Of a stretch of DNA of 64,000 bases, positions 44,427-54,228 are shown piece after piece. A program made the position numbers and the translations under genes. The stretch is from JARYLZ01 sp964388275 (GTDB lineage: Bacteria > Bacteroidota > Ignavibacteria > SZUA-365). The notes under the pieces were generated by a model, which saw only the letters and a list, made by a program, of their open reading frames with translations, was not told the origin of the DNA and did no database searches. Position 1 is the stretch's first letter. Every line of letters begins with the position of its first letter. Location of the stretch: contig CAYLZD010000013.1 in NCBI GenBank assembly GCA_964388275.1, positions 1-64,000 on the forward strand. Direction: 5' to 3'.

Positions 44427-47348
44427 ATGAAATACGTTTTTTCAGCCCTTCTTTTTCTTCTCTTCTTTGCGTCAACAGCACATTCTCAAGATTTAACCGT
44501 TACCGGAACCGTTGTCGACAGCGCAAAAGGCGCTGTTCTCCGCAACGCCAACGTGATGCTCATTCATCTGCCCGATTCCACGCGCAGCGGCGCAGTGACC
44601 GGCGCGGACGGAAAGTTCGCCGTGAAGGACCTGGTCCGGGGCAGATATCTCCTGCGAATCACGTATATCGGATACAAAACTCACACCCGACAAATACAAC
44701 TTTCCGACAAGACGCTGGCGCTCGGGAAAATAACATTGGCAGAGGATCAGGTCAGAATGGGGGCTGTGGATATCGAAGGGAAGCTGCCCGTGGCCGTGGT
44801 CAAGGACGACACAACTGAAATCAGCGCATCCGCTTTTAAAGTGAATCCGGATGCGTCTGCGGAGGACCTGGTCACCAAGATGCCCGGAGTCGTCAAGCAG
44901 GGCGGACAGGTGCAGGCCCAGGGTGAAACCGTCAAAGAAGTGCAGGTGGACGGGCGGCGCTTCATGGGAAGCGATCCGACCGCCGCATTGCGCAACATCC
45001 CCGCCGAGATCATCGACCGCATACAGATTTTCGACCAGCAGAGCGAGCAGTCGCGTTTCACCGGTTTCGACGACGGCAATACGAGTAAAACCATCAATAT
45101 CGTCACTCGCGGCGGCGTTCGTCACGGACAATTCGGCAAATTTTCGGCGGGTTACGGCGCCGATGACGAGTATGATCCCGGCCAGTATAACGTGGGAGGA
45201 AGTCTGAATCTTTTCGACGGTGATCGGCGCTTGACCTTGCTGGCCATGTCCAACAACGTGAACGAGCAGAACTTCGCCATCGAAGACATAGTCGGATCCA
45301 TGGGCGGCGGCGGCGGTCCCGGCGGCGGCACGGCGTTCAGAGCCATTTCGAGCGCTGTAGGCGGCTCCGGCGGCGCCTCGCGCATAATCAGCATGGTCGG
45401 CGGAAGAGGCGGCGGCAGGGGAGGTTTCGGCGGCGGTATCAGTGATTTTCTCGTCAATCCGAGCGGCGGACTCTCGACAACGCATGCTTTCGGCTTGAAT
45501 TACACGGATAAGTGGACTCAAAAATTGGACGTGCAGGGAAGTTATTTCTTCAATTTCAACGATAACAGCTCCGAGAACGACATTTTCAGGCAATACGTAC
45601 TTTCCTCCAGCGCTTCGCAGACTTACGAACAATCGGAGCGCGCGGCATCCGAGAACATGAACCACCGCTTCAATCTGCGTATGGAATGGGAAATCGACAC
45701 GATGAATTCCATACTGTTCCGCCCGCGCTTCTCGGCTCAACAAAACGAGGGCCGGAGCGATCTCTGGGGTCGCAACATGGACGCCGCTTCGCCTCTCAAC
45801 CTTACGAACACACTGCGCAATACGGAACTGGACGGCATCAACGCCTCGGGAGAACTCCTCTACAGAAGGCGTTTCGAGACCCGTGGACGGACATTTACCC
45901 TGCGCCTGGAACCGGGCTACAATCGGACTAACGGCGATGCCGCCCTTCAGTCGGATTTCAGGACTTTCGGTATGGATTCGACCTATGAGTTGCTCGACCA
46001 GCGTTCGGATCTGCTTCGCAACGGGTGGTCCATGGGCGGAGAAGCGAGCTATACCGAACCTCTGTTCGATAACCTCCTGATGCAGTTCAGCTACAACGCG
46101 TCCAAGAGCTGGGACGAATCCGAAAAGAACACTTTCAACGCATCCGTCCCCGGCCTGTACGACCTGCTGGACACGGCGCTCACCAACACTTACGAGAACA
46201 GCTATCTGCGGCAGAGCGCCTCCACGGATCTGCAATACAGGACGGAGGAACTGAACGCATCGGCCGGGGTATCCTATCAGTGGTCGACGCTGTCCGGCGA
46301 GCAGCTGTTCCCGTACTCGGCTGACATTAGCCACAGTTTCCGCAACGTGCTTCCCAACGCGCGCGTACGCTGGCGCTTGTCGCGCGAACAAAACCTGATG
46401 GGCTTTTACAGGGCCCGCACGAACGCGCCTTCGGTCACGCAGCTTCAGGACGTAGTGGACAACTCGAATCCCCTTCAGCTCAGCGCCGGCAATCCCTCGC
46501 TGCAGCCGGATTATCAGCACTTCTTCATGCTCAGGTATCAGAACGCCGATTTCATGCGCTTCACTTATTTCTTCGCCATGCTGAATGGTTCCTATACTTA
46601 CAACTCGATTCAGAACAACGTCTACATAGCGGAAAAGGATACGGCAATCGGCGGCATACCGCTGCTTCGAGGCGCGCAGCTCACCCGTCCCGAGAACATT
46701 GACGGGGCGTATTCGCTTCGCGGTCTCGTGACTTACGGAATGCCCGTTTCCTGGCTGATGTCCAACGTGAACATCACGGCCTTCGCGAATCTTTCCCGCA
46801 CGCCCGGCACGATAAACGGAGTGCTGAACGAGTCGACTTCGCCGTCGGTGGGACTGAGCCTGGTGCTGGCCAGCAACATCAGCCCCGAGATAGATTTCTC
46901 GGTGTCCTCGCTTTCCATCCTGACTTCCACGAGGAACTCCCTGCAGTCGGCGCTCGATGCGGAATACTGGTCGCAGAATACGCGCCTGCGCCTCAACTGG
47001 ATATTCTGGAAGGGATTCGTGTTGTCGAGCGATCTGAGCCATCAGTACACTTCCGGCTACGCCGAGGGGTACAATCAGAACATAGTGCTCTGGAATGTCG
47101 GGATCGCGAAAAAGTTTCTCCCGAAAGACGCCGCGGAGATTCGCCTGACCTTGTTCGATGTGCTCAATCAGAACACCAACACGACGCGCAGCGCCAACGA
47201 ACTCTACATCGAGGACGCGAGGTCCAACACTCTCCGGCGCTATGGCCTGCTGACATTTTCCTATACTCTGCGCAGTTTCGGCAGCGGCGGTGGTTTCCCC
47301 GATCGCGGCAGAGGGCGGGGCGACATGCCGCCGCCGGACAGGCCGTAG
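44427..47348 (+). CDS. Outer-membrane beta-barrel protein with carboxypeptidase-regulatory domain
   Basis: This is a 973-residue TonB-dependent-receptor-like barrel. A signal peptide (MKYVFSALLFLLFFASTAHS) is followed by a carboxypeptidase-regulatory-like domain (~23-105: VTGTVVDSAKGAVLRNANVML), a plug-like segment (EDLVTKMPGVVKQGGQVQAQGETV, DRIQIFDQQSEQSRF) and a ~700-residue barrel. A Gly-rich insertion (~290-340; nucleotides about 45300-45440) precedes the main barrel. The chain ends with a Gly/Arg/Pro-rich tail (GSGGGFPDRGRGRGDMPPPD) after the strand LLTFSYTLRSF, so the last aromatic is not terminal. ATG 44427 has GGAG five bases upstream; 44424 is also possible. It is followed by a convergent TetR gene. 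Confidence 0.85.
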   Translation: MKYVFSALLFLLFFASTAHSQDLTVTGTVVDSAKGAVLRNANVMLIHLPDSTRSGAVTGADGKFAVKDLVRGRYLLRITYIGYKTHTRQIQLSDKTLALGKITLAEDQVRMGAVDIEGKLPVAVVKDDTTEISASAFKVNPDASAEDLVTKMPGVVKQGGQVQAQGETVKEVQVDGRRFMGSDPTAALRNIPAEIIDRIQIFDQQSEQSRFTGFDDGNTSKTINIVTRGGVRHGQFGKFSAGYGADDEYDPGQYNVGGSLNLFDGDRRLTLLAMSNNVNEQNFAIEDIVGSMGGGGGPGGGTAFRAISSAVGGSGGASRIISMVGGRGGGRGGFGGGISDFLVNPSGGLSTTHAFGLNYTDKWTQKLDVQGSYFFNFNDNSSENDIFRQYVLSSSASQTYEQSERAASENMNHRFNLRMEWEIDTMNSILFRPRFSAQQNEGRSDLWGRNMDAASPLNLTNTLRNTELDGINASGELLYRRRFETRGRTFTLRLEPGYNRTNGDAALQSDFRTFGMDSTYELLDQRSDLLRNGWSMGGEASYTEPLFDNLLMQFSYNASKSWDESEKNTFNASVPGLYDLLDTALTNTYENSYLRQSASTDLQYRTEELNASAGVSYQWSTLSGEQLFPYSADISHSFRNVLPNARVRWRLSREQNLMGFYRARTNAPSVTQLQDVVDNSNPLQLSAGNPSLQPDYQHFFMLRYQNADFMRFTYFFAMLNGSYTYNSIQNNVYIAEKDTAIGGIPLLRGAQLTRPENIDGAYSLRGLVTYGMPVSWLMSNVNITAFANLSRTPGTINGVLNESTSPSVGLSLVLASNISPEIDFSVSSLSILTSTRNSLQSALDAEYWSQNTRLRLNWIFWKGFVLSSDLSHQYTSGYAEGYNQNIVLWNVGIAKKFLPKDAAEIRLTLFDVLNQNTNTTRSANELYIEDARSNTLRRYGLLTFSYTLRSFGSGGGFPDRGRGRGDMPPPDRP

Positions 47349-47357
47349 GACCGCGGG

Positions 47358-48053
47358 TCAGCGGTCTTCGCCGCCGCCCGTGCCGGCCCTGACCGGCCGG
47401 GCGAGGAAAGCCTCGATCATCATCCGGTTGGAAGTCGCCATAAGAGCCGGCACATCGAGATTGTACATGGAATAACGGTCGGTTTTTCCGCGCCAGACAT
47501 TCGGTTGCGAAAGCGTCAGCTGTAGTCTCAACAGGCCGGTGGAGTTGTTCCACAGGAGAATCGACATCTCGAAGGCGCTCAGTTCGCTCTTGAACACTCC
47601 GCTGTCGATGCCCTTCTGAAAGACATCTGAGATGACTTCCCAGACCTCGTACGAGCGTCCATAGACCGCGTCGAGAATTTCCGGCGAGACCGAGGAATCG
47701 ACGATCGGAAAGCTGGACTCGGTAAGCAGTTTGAAGTAGTTGGGATGATTTCCGAAAAATTCCCTGTACGCCTCTCCGATGCTTTTGAGTTTTTCCGGCG
47801 GCGGAAGAGAGGAGTCGACCGCCTTGCGGAATTTCTCGAGCAACAGCGTGAGAGCCCGTTCGACTATCGTCATATAAAGGTCTTCTTTCGAGGAAAAATA
47901 CAGGTACACGGTTCCCTTCGCGACCTCGGCTTCGGCGGCGATTTCGTCGACGGTTGCCTGGGGTCCGCGGGAAAAGAAGAGGTGTTCCGCGGCTTCGAGA
48001 ATGGAAGCGCGGCGTTGTTCACGTTCGCGTTCGCGACGGTCCTGTACGCTCAT
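47358..48053 (-). CDS. TetR/AcrR-family transcriptional regulator
   Basis: This 231-residue regulator has an N-terminal TetR helix-turn-helix (~20-62, ASILEAAEHLFFSRGPQATV, VAKGTVYLYFSSKEDLY) and a C-terminal ligand-binding domain. The start ATG at 48053 overlaps the stop of the upstream TPR gene by four bases (ATGA), so it is translationally coupled. It is convergent with the barrel gene (9-base gap). The ligand and targets are unknown; regulation of the adjacent barrel or TPR gene is an inference. Confidence 0.92.
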   Translation of the reverse strand: MSVQDRREREREQRRASILEAAEHLFFSRGPQATVDEIAAEAEVAKGTVYLYFSSKEDLYMTIVERALTLLLEKFRKAVDSSLPPPEKLKSIGEAYREFFGNHPNYFKLLTESSFPIVDSSVSPEILDAVYGRSYEVWEVISDVFQKGIDSGVFKSELSAFEMSILLWNNSTGLLRLQLTLSQPNVWRGKTDRYSMYNLDVPALMATSNRMMIEAFLARPVRAGTGGGEDR

Positions 48054-48715
48054 GTCGGATCCTTGGTTATTCCGCCTTCAGCGGCGGGATTCGGTGCCTC
48101 CGTGTCGCCTGCTCGGGCGAGTATTTGTTCCCGTACCGCTTTGAGTCGGTCTATTCTATCCTGTATCGGTCCGGCGCCTTCGAAACCGTAGAAAACCGCG
48201 AGGCGGAGTTCTTCTTCCGCTTCCTCTATGCGGCCGAAAAGGGCCAGTGTCAGAGCGAGGTTGGCATGGGCCTGCGGGTTGCCCGGAGCGACGGCTAGGG
48301 CCAGATCCAGGCTCTCCTTGGCGGCGCCTATATCCCCCGTGCGCAGGGCGCAGGCGCCCATATTGACGAGCACCGCGGCATTGCCGGGGTCGCAGGCGAG
48401 AGCCCTTTCAAAGGCCTCCCGCGCCTGTCCGTTCCTGTCCAACCGCCGGCAGATGAGTCCCACGTCGTTCCAGAGGACGGCGTTTTGCGGATCTATGGCA
48501 AGCGCCCGCCGGAGCGCGTCCAATGCGAGATCATAGTTCCCCACCGCGTGCCATGAATCCGCGATGCCCTTGAGCAGCGCCACTGCTTCGTCCCTGCCCG
48601 GTTTTTCGAGCAGAGCCCGCTCGAAATGCTCGACCGCCGCGCGGCGGTTTCCGGCGTCGCGCTCTCTGAGACCGGACCTTCCTTCGCCGGATTTTATGTG
48701 TTCATCCAGAGCCAT
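48050..48715 (-). CDS. TPR-repeat protein
   Basis: This 221-residue cytosolic protein is built of about five tetratricopeptide repeats (RRAAVEHFERALLEKPGRD; YDLALDALRRALAIDPQN; GQAREAFERALACDPGN; AKESLDLALAVAPGN; EEAEEELRLAVFYGFEG). I chose the Met at 48715 (MALDEHIKSGEG) because it opens the TPR region; the same open frame continues antisense through dnaE to 49888, and that stretch is a shadow. No signal peptide is present. It probably mediates protein contacts. The gene is divergent from dnaE and coupled to the TetR gene. Confidence 0.75.
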   Translation of the reverse strand: MALDEHIKSGEGRSGLRERDAGNRRAAVEHFERALLEKPGRDEAVALLKGIADSWHAVGNYDLALDALRRALAIDPQNAVLWNDVGLICRRLDRNGQAREAFERALACDPGNAAVLVNMGACALRTGDIGAAKESLDLALAVAPGNPQAHANLALTLALFGRIEEAEEELRLAVFYGFEGAGPIQDRIDRLKAVREQILARAGDTEAPNPAAEGGITKDPT

Positions 48716-48838
48716 GCCGTTGAAATATACGGATATGTGAGGATGCTTCTCAAAGACTCGTTGTGAATCCCTCAATGCGGGTGTATCTTTCTTCCCTCGT
48801 CGCCTGATGCCGGCGGCGCAGGGACGGATAAAGGACCG

Positions 48839-51800
48839 ATGAGCGATTTCATACATCTGCATAATCACACGCATTATTCCGTGCTGGACGGCGCCTGCAC
48901 GGTCGAAGGCTTGGTAGGCGCCGCGGCCGAGGAGGGCATGCAGGCGGTGGCTCTGACGGATCACGGCGTCATGTTCGGCGCCGTCGAGTTCTACAAGGCG
49001 GCGACGCGGCGCGGGATCAAGCCGATCATCGGAAACGAAATGTACATGGTGACGCGCGGATCCCGCTTCGACAAGGGCGCCGCCGACGCCCACCCGGAGG
49101 GAAAGCGTCACGGTTACAACCATCTCATTCTTCTCGCCCGCAATGAGACCGGCTACCGCAACCTCATTGAGTTGACGACGCTCGGCCACACCGAAGGCTT
49201 CTATTACAAGCCGAGAATCGATTTCGAACTCCTGGAGCGCCACCACGAAGGTCTGATTGCGCTCACGGCGTGCGCAGGCGGCGTGGTCGCCTCGTATCTC
49301 TGCGCCGGCGATTACGACTCCGCCCGCTCCGTCGCCGTCCGGCTGAAGGATATCTTCGGAGCGGATCTGTACCTGGAGATTCAGGATCATGGCATAGAAA
49401 AGGACTCCATTGTCCTTGAAGCCATGCCTCGGCTCGGTCGTGAGCTGGGGATACCGCTGGTCGCGACGAACGACTGCCATTACATCCATCCGTCGCACGC
49501 GGTCCCGCACAACGTGTTCCTCCACATTGCGGACGTGCGCGAGGCGGAGGATGTGACCGCGCTCCGCTACGGCACGGATCAGGTCTACTTCAAAACCGCC
49601 GCCGAAATGATCCGTCTGTTCTCCGAGCATCCCGGAGCGGTGGAAGCGACGCTGGAAATAGCCGATAAATGCGATCTGAAACTGCCGCTCGGGCGCAATC
49701 ACATGCCGGATTATCCGATTCCCGGGGATGCCGGAGTGAACAATCTGGATGAGTATCTGCAATTGCTGGTCGAGCGCGGGGTGCAGGAGAGATATCCGAT
49801 TCAGACGCCCGAGGTGCTCGACCGCATGAAGTACGAACTGGACGTCATACGGTCCATGGGATATTCCGGCTATTTCCTGATAGTGCACGACTTCATCGCC
49901 GCCGCAAGGAAGCGCGGCATACGGGTGGGACCCGGAAGGGGCTCCGCGGCCGGAAGTCTCGCGGCCTACTCGCTCGGCATAACGGACGTGGATCCGCTTC
50001 GCTACAATCTGCTTTTCGAGCGCTTTCTGAATCCCGACCGAGTGAGCATGCCCGACATCGACGTGGATTTCCAGGATGACAGGCGCGACGAGGTCATCGA
50101 ATACGTCAGGGAGAAATACGGGCCTTCATCCGTATCGCAGATTGTGACCTTCAGCAAGCTGAGCGCGAGGGCGGTGCTGAAGGACGTCGGACGCGTCCTG
50201 GGAGTGCCGCTGGGAACCATCGAGTCCATCAACAAACATATTCAACCGCGCATGGGCAAAGTTCCGCCGCTGAAGTATGTGTTCGGGCTCGAAGAGGACC
50301 CCGAAAAGAACTGGCAGGCGGCGCCTGAACTGGCGTGGATCAAGACCAGCGAAGACCCGAAAATCCGCAGCCTGGTGGAGTATGCGGTGGTGCTGGAGGG
50401 TTTCGTGAGGGGAGTCGGCATGCACGCGGCCGGAGTCGTCATCGCGCCCGGCAACACGAGCGAATACGTGCCGCTCTACAAGACGCCCTCCACCGGGCTG
50501 ATGACCATGTACAACATGTCGGACCTCGAGGCGGCGGGTCTGCTGAAGATGGATTTCCTGGGTCTCATAACGCTTACGGTCATTGACGGCGCCGTGCGCA
50601 TGATCAAGGAAACCCGAGGCATGGAACTCGTCATCGAGGACATTCCCCTCGACGATGAGAAGACGTTCGAGTTGTTCGGCGAAGGGCACACGGTGGGCGT
50701 CTTCCAGTTCGAATCCGTGCAGATGCGCGAGTACCTCCGCAAGCTCAAACCCAGGTCCATCGACGATCTCGCGGCGATGAACGCCCTGTATCGTCCCGGT
50801 CCGATGGAGTTCATCGACGATTTTATCGAAAGGAAGCACGGCCGCAGGAAAATCACGTATCTCCATCCTAGCATGGAGCCCATACTCGGGCAGACCTACG
50901 GCGTCATCGTGTTCCAGGAACAGGTGATGCAACTCGTGCACCATATTGGAGGCTTCACGCTGGCGCAGTCCGACCTGCTGCGCCGCGCCATGAGCAAGAA
51001 GAAGCACGACGTGATGGCGAAGCAGCGCGACGCCTTCATCGAAGGCGCCGGGGAAAGGGGAATAAACGCCAAAATCGCCTCGGAAATATTCGCCCTCATC
51101 GTCCGTTTTGCTGATTACGGATTCAACAAGTCCCATTCGGTCGCATATTCGCTGCTGGCTTATCAGACGGCCTATCTCAAGGCGAATTTCACGGCGGAGT
51201 TCATGGCCGCTCTCATGACCTCGGAAACGGGGAAGACCGACAAGGTGTCTGTGCTGATCGACGAATGCGCGAAGATGAACATACAGGTCCTGCCGCCGGA
51301 CGTGAACGAGAGCGGTGCGCATTTCACGGTGAAGCCGGAAGGCATACGCTTCGGACTCGCGGCGATTAAGAACGTCGGTGTCGGTGCGGTGGAAGCCATC
51401 GTGAAAGCGCGCGGGACGGGGTCCTTCGCCTCCATCTTCGATTTCTGCGAACGCATCGAAGGCCGTCTGGTGAACAAAAAAACCCTGGAGAGCCTGGTCA
51501 TGGCCGGCGCCGCGGACTCGCTGGGAGGCGCCCGCGCGCAGCTGTTCGCGGCCATAGAAGCCGCCCTGATCTGGGGCCAGCAAGCGCAGCTGCATCGCGA
51601 CGCGGGGCAGGGCACCCTGTTCGAGGACATGGATGGCGACAGACGGACGGCCGTGCAGCCGGCTCTTCCACAGGTCGAGGAATGGAAACCGTCTGTGCGG
51701 CTTTCGCACGAGAAGAGCGTTCTAGGATTCTACATGTCCGGCCATCCTCTGGAACCCTGGCGCCCCGATGTGGAGGCGATTGCCAACGTGCAACTCGGTG

Positions 51801-52336
51801 GCTTCGATGAGCAACTCGACGGCGCGGTGGTCAGGGCAGTGGGTGTTGTGGCTGCGATGCGGACCAAGATCGACAAGAAAGGCAAGACGATGGCCTTCAT
51901 GTCCCTGGAGGATTTCACCGGCAAGGCCGAGTGCCTCGTCTTCGGAAGCGCATATGAGAAATTCGGAGCGGCGCTCGCGCCCGACGCTCCGCTTGTGATC
52001 ATCGGAAAGGTCCGCTCGAGCGGCGACTCCTACTCGCTGATGGCCGACGAGATCTATCCCATAGAACAGGCCATCGCCAAGCTGGCCAAAAGCGTGGTGA
52101 TAACCATCTCGACCAGGACGGCCACGCAAAAGCAGATCGATGAGGGCATAAGAGCGCTCGATGAATTCCGAATGACGGGTTCTTGCTCTTGCTTCATCAA
52201 AGTCACCGACGGCAACGGAAACTCCTGGAATCTTCTCGCAAGGGAACACCGCGTTCGGCCGGGCGCAGACCTTTTGAAGCGTCTGAGAGACATATTCGGC
52301 CGGAACGCGGTCAGGATAGCGCTGGAAGATTCATGA
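48839..52336 (+). CDS. dnaE: DNA polymerase III alpha subunit
   Basis: This is the 1165-residue replicative polymerase. An N-terminal PHP domain (FIHLHNHTHYSVLDGACTVE, ALTDHGVMFG) precedes the Pol III palm with catalytic aspartates in MPDIDVDFQDDRRDEVIEYV and the fingers (GPGRGSAAGSLAAYSLGIT). After these come the tandem helix-hairpin-helix/beta-binding region and an OB-fold nucleic-acid-binding domain (RAVGVVAAMRTKIDKKGKTM). Length and motif order are typical of DnaE1. It starts with ATG at 48839, preceded by AAAGG. Confidence 0.97.
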   Translation: MSDFIHLHNHTHYSVLDGACTVEGLVGAAAEEGMQAVALTDHGVMFGAVEFYKAATRRGIKPIIGNEMYMVTRGSRFDKGAADAHPEGKRHGYNHLILLARNETGYRNLIELTTLGHTEGFYYKPRIDFELLERHHEGLIALTACAGGVVASYLCAGDYDSARSVAVRLKDIFGADLYLEIQDHGIEKDSIVLEAMPRLGRELGIPLVATNDCHYIHPSHAVPHNVFLHIADVREAEDVTALRYGTDQVYFKTAAEMIRLFSEHPGAVEATLEIADKCDLKLPLGRNHMPDYPIPGDAGVNNLDEYLQLLVERGVQERYPIQTPEVLDRMKYELDVIRSMGYSGYFLIVHDFIAAARKRGIRVGPGRGSAAGSLAAYSLGITDVDPLRYNLLFERFLNPDRVSMPDIDVDFQDDRRDEVIEYVREKYGPSSVSQIVTFSKLSARAVLKDVGRVLGVPLGTIESINKHIQPRMGKVPPLKYVFGLEEDPEKNWQAAPELAWIKTSEDPKIRSLVEYAVVLEGFVRGVGMHAAGVVIAPGNTSEYVPLYKTPSTGLMTMYNMSDLEAAGLLKMDFLGLITLTVIDGAVRMIKETRGMELVIEDIPLDDEKTFELFGEGHTVGVFQFESVQMREYLRKLKPRSIDDLAAMNALYRPGPMEFIDDFIERKHGRRKITYLHPSMEPILGQTYGVIVFQEQVMQLVHHIGGFTLAQSDLLRRAMSKKKHDVMAKQRDAFIEGAGERGINAKIASEIFALIVRFADYGFNKSHSVAYSLLAYQTAYLKANFTAEFMAALMTSETGKTDKVSVLIDECAKMNIQVLPPDVNESGAHFTVKPEGIRFGLAAIKNVGVGAVEAIVKARGTGSFASIFDFCERIEGRLVNKKTLESLVMAGAADSLGGARAQLFAAIEAALIWGQQAQLHRDAGQGTLFEDMDGDRRTAVQPALPQVEEWKPSVRLSHEKSVLGFYMSGHPLEPWRPDVEAIANVQLGGFDEQLDGAVVRAVGVVAAMRTKIDKKGKTMAFMSLEDFTGKAECLVFGSAYEKFGAALAPDAPLVIIGKVRSSGDSYSLMADEIYPIEQAIAKLAKSVVITISTRTATQKQIDEGIRALDEFRMTGSCSCFIKVTDGNGNSWNLLAREHRVRPGADLLKRLRDIFGRNAVRIALEDS

Positions 52337-52422
52337 GACTATACCCGCGTCACGGGCGGAACAATGCGGCTTTCCCGAGCGTTTACATCGCATGAGCATC
52401 CGGAACAATACAGGAAACTGAA

Positions 52423-52749
52423 ATGAAACCTTTTGAATTCACGGACGGCAATTTCGAGCAGGAGGTCATGAAGTCGGATATGCCTGTTCTGATAGATTTC
52501 TGGGCGGTCTGGTGCGGGCCCTGCCGTCTCATAGCCCCGCTGATAGAAGAGCTTGCGGGCGAGTACGCCGGCAAGGTGAAGATCGGCAAGCTCGATGTGG
52601 ACAACAATCCCGATGTAGCCATGAAGTACGGAATACGCAGCATCCCGACCCTGCTTGTTTTCAAAAAGGGCGAGGTGGTGGACCGCATAGTCGGCGCGGC
52701 GTCCAAACCGAAAATCGCCGAAAAACTCGATACCGTTCTGACGGCCTGA
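52423..52749 (+). CDS. trxA: Thioredoxin
   Basis: This 108-residue thioredoxin has the redox-active WCGPCR motif (FWAVWCGPCRLIAPLIEEL), the cis-Pro loop IRSIPTLLVFKKGE and normal length. It is a cytosolic protein disulfide reductase. AGGAAA lies a few bases upstream of the ATG. It follows dnaE by 86 bases and is followed by a separate T9SS cargo gene. Confidence 0.96.
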   Translation: MKPFEFTDGNFEQEVMKSDMPVLIDFWAVWCGPCRLIAPLIEELAGEYAGKVKIGKLDVDNNPDVAMKYGIRSIPTLLVFKKGEVVDRIVGAASKPKIAEKLDTVLTA

Positions 52750-52926
52750 GCTTCCGAAACGACTTTTTTTCATCGCGCGCGGCCGCATGCGGCCCGCGGA
52801 GGGGCATCTTTGGCGCCCAGTTTGGACAGGTCCGAAGCGTGCCCGCTGCCTCTGTCCGCTCCAGTGGAATTAGTTGCGGAAATCTTGTAGATTCAACATG
52901 CCGCAAACAGACGCTCGCAACATTTC

Positions 52927-52932
52927 AGGAGG
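52927..52932 (+). promoter_or_regulatory. Shine-Dalgarno site fixing the start of the T9SS cargo gene
   Basis: AGGAGG with a five-base spacer precedes the ATG at 52938. The frame is open back to 52512 within trxA, so this site decides the true start. Confidence 0.8.
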
Positions 52933-52937
52933 TTCAT

Positions 52938-54164
52938 ATGAAGACTGGATTCACAATAATGGCTCTTCTGCTCGCAATGTCGGCGATCGACAATGCGTCA
53001 GCCCAATCCGGAAACGACGCGGACAGAGTTACCATGAGACTGAGAGCGGTATGCAATGGAGGCCAGGGCTCCCAGCTGCTTATCGCTTTCGACATTAAGC
53101 AGAAGGCGGGTCCGGCATCCGGCCTGATCGGGGGATTCTCGATCGTGATGACCTTCAATCATTTGAAGATGACCTACCAGGGATCGGGACAGATGTATGA
53201 AACGGGTTACTGGCCGGGCGGGACATGGTACATCGATCAGTCTTACGGAAGCGGAGCGCGTTTCACTCAGCATACTCATCAGATCGGGGCGACGGGAAAT
53301 TCCCTTCCGCTCAACAGCACATATTTCACACCGGCCGCTGATTGCTCGAACAACGCTCTCAACGACGGTTTCTTCGAGGTGATGCGGTATCAGTTCCAGA
53401 TTTCACCATCGGCCGCAGGAACAGTGAATTTCGCGTTCTATAATGTCCTGCCTTATAAAGCCGGCCAGATATTCCAGCACACGCAACAATGCAGCGCCAT
53501 CTATTACTCCAGCCTCAATGACAATGGGAACGACACGGTCCATGTGATAAACAATCTCGTCATCCCGGTCGAACTGGCAGGCCTTTCAGCCTCAGCGCGC
53601 GAGGACGGGTCCGTCCTGTTGACATGGCGCACGGAAAGCGAGTCGTCGAACGCCGGTTTCGAAATAGAGCGCGGTGACGGCGTCAATTTCAACACCGTCG
53701 CCTTCGTGGAGGGGCAGGGGAACAAAACCGGGGCCACGGAATATTCATTCGTGGACGAGTCGGCTGCGCCGGTCGAGGGCAGGAATGTGGTTTTCTATCG
53801 CCTGCGACAGATCGACACGGACGGGGAGGCCGTTTACAGCCACATAGTTTCAGCCAACTTCATTCCGCACACCGTCGGCCTTGAACAAGCCTATCCGAAT
53901 CCGGTAGAGATGGGAGTTCCCGTCACAATCCCTTATACTCTTGCCGTTCCAGGGCGCGTGAGGTTGGAGGTATATGACGCTCTCGGACGCAGAGCGGCTT
54001 CACTGACCGACGCGAGACAGGAAGCGGGCAGATACGAGGTCGCATGGGACGGCCGTGACGGCGCTCGCTTCGTTCCAGCCGGGGTCTACTTTATCCGCTT
54101 CGCCGCCGATCTTGGAAACGGCGAGGTGGTCAATGCCGTCCGGCGGATTTCCATGGTCCGCTGA
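52938..54164 (+). CDS. Secreted protein with FN3-like domain and T9SS sorting domain
   Basis: This 408-residue protein has a signal peptide (MKTGFTIMALLLAMSAIDNA, cleaved at SAQ), then an N-terminal beta-rich domain (~25-200, VTMRLRAVCNGGQGSQLLIAF; FSIVMTFNHLKMTYQG). An Ig/FN3-like segment follows (PVELAGLSASAREDGSVLLT; SNAGFEIERG), and the last ~85 residues are a T9SS C-terminal sorting domain (LEQAYPNPVEMGVPVTIPYT, YDALGRRAAS, PAGVYFIRF). The PVELAGLSA...LTW(R)TxSExxNAGFEIERG linker is a familiar module just before such sorting domains. The ligand is unknown. It ends 22 bases before a strong intrinsic terminator. Confidence 0.85.
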   Translation: MKTGFTIMALLLAMSAIDNASAQSGNDADRVTMRLRAVCNGGQGSQLLIAFDIKQKAGPASGLIGGFSIVMTFNHLKMTYQGSGQMYETGYWPGGTWYIDQSYGSGARFTQHTHQIGATGNSLPLNSTYFTPAADCSNNALNDGFFEVMRYQFQISPSAAGTVNFAFYNVLPYKAGQIFQHTQQCSAIYYSSLNDNGNDTVHVINNLVIPVELAGLSASAREDGSVLLTWRTESESSNAGFEIERGDGVNFNTVAFVEGQGNKTGATEYSFVDESAAPVEGRNVVFYRLRQIDTDGEAVYSHIVSANFIPHTVGLEQAYPNPVEMGVPVTIPYTLAVPGRVRLEVYDALGRRAASLTDARQEAGRYEVAWDGRDGARFVPAGVYFIRFAADLGNGEVVNAVRRISMVR

Positions 54165-54186
54165 TCCGGCCCGACATATCGTCTCT

Positions 54187-54228
54187 CGAAGGCCGTCCGA
54201 GCGTTGTGCGGACGGCCTTCGGCTTTTT
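54187..54228 (+). terminator. Intrinsic terminator after the T9SS cargo gene
   Basis: A perfect 13-bp stem (54187-54199 with 54209-54221) with a 9-base loop is followed by gc and five T. It lies 22 bases past the stop codon at 54164. Confidence 0.9.

Noticed and set aside
44493..47042. An 849-codon minus-strand open frame antisense to the barrel gene at 44427
   Set aside because: The plus-strand gene has a clear signal peptide and domain order; the antisense frame has none.
48716..49888. The long minus-strand frame continuing upstream of the TPR gene, antisense to dnaE
   Set aside because: It has no signal peptide, domain or sensible composition and lies entirely within the dnaE coding sequence; it is a frame shadow.
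50126..51709. A 527-codon minus-strand frame antisense to dnaE
   Set aside because: dnaE motifs are complete on the plus strand; the antisense frame has no recognisable domain.
52781..52794. The palindrome ggccgcatgcggcc considered as the trxA terminator
   Set aside because: No T-run follows and the stem is only 7 bp; not convincing.
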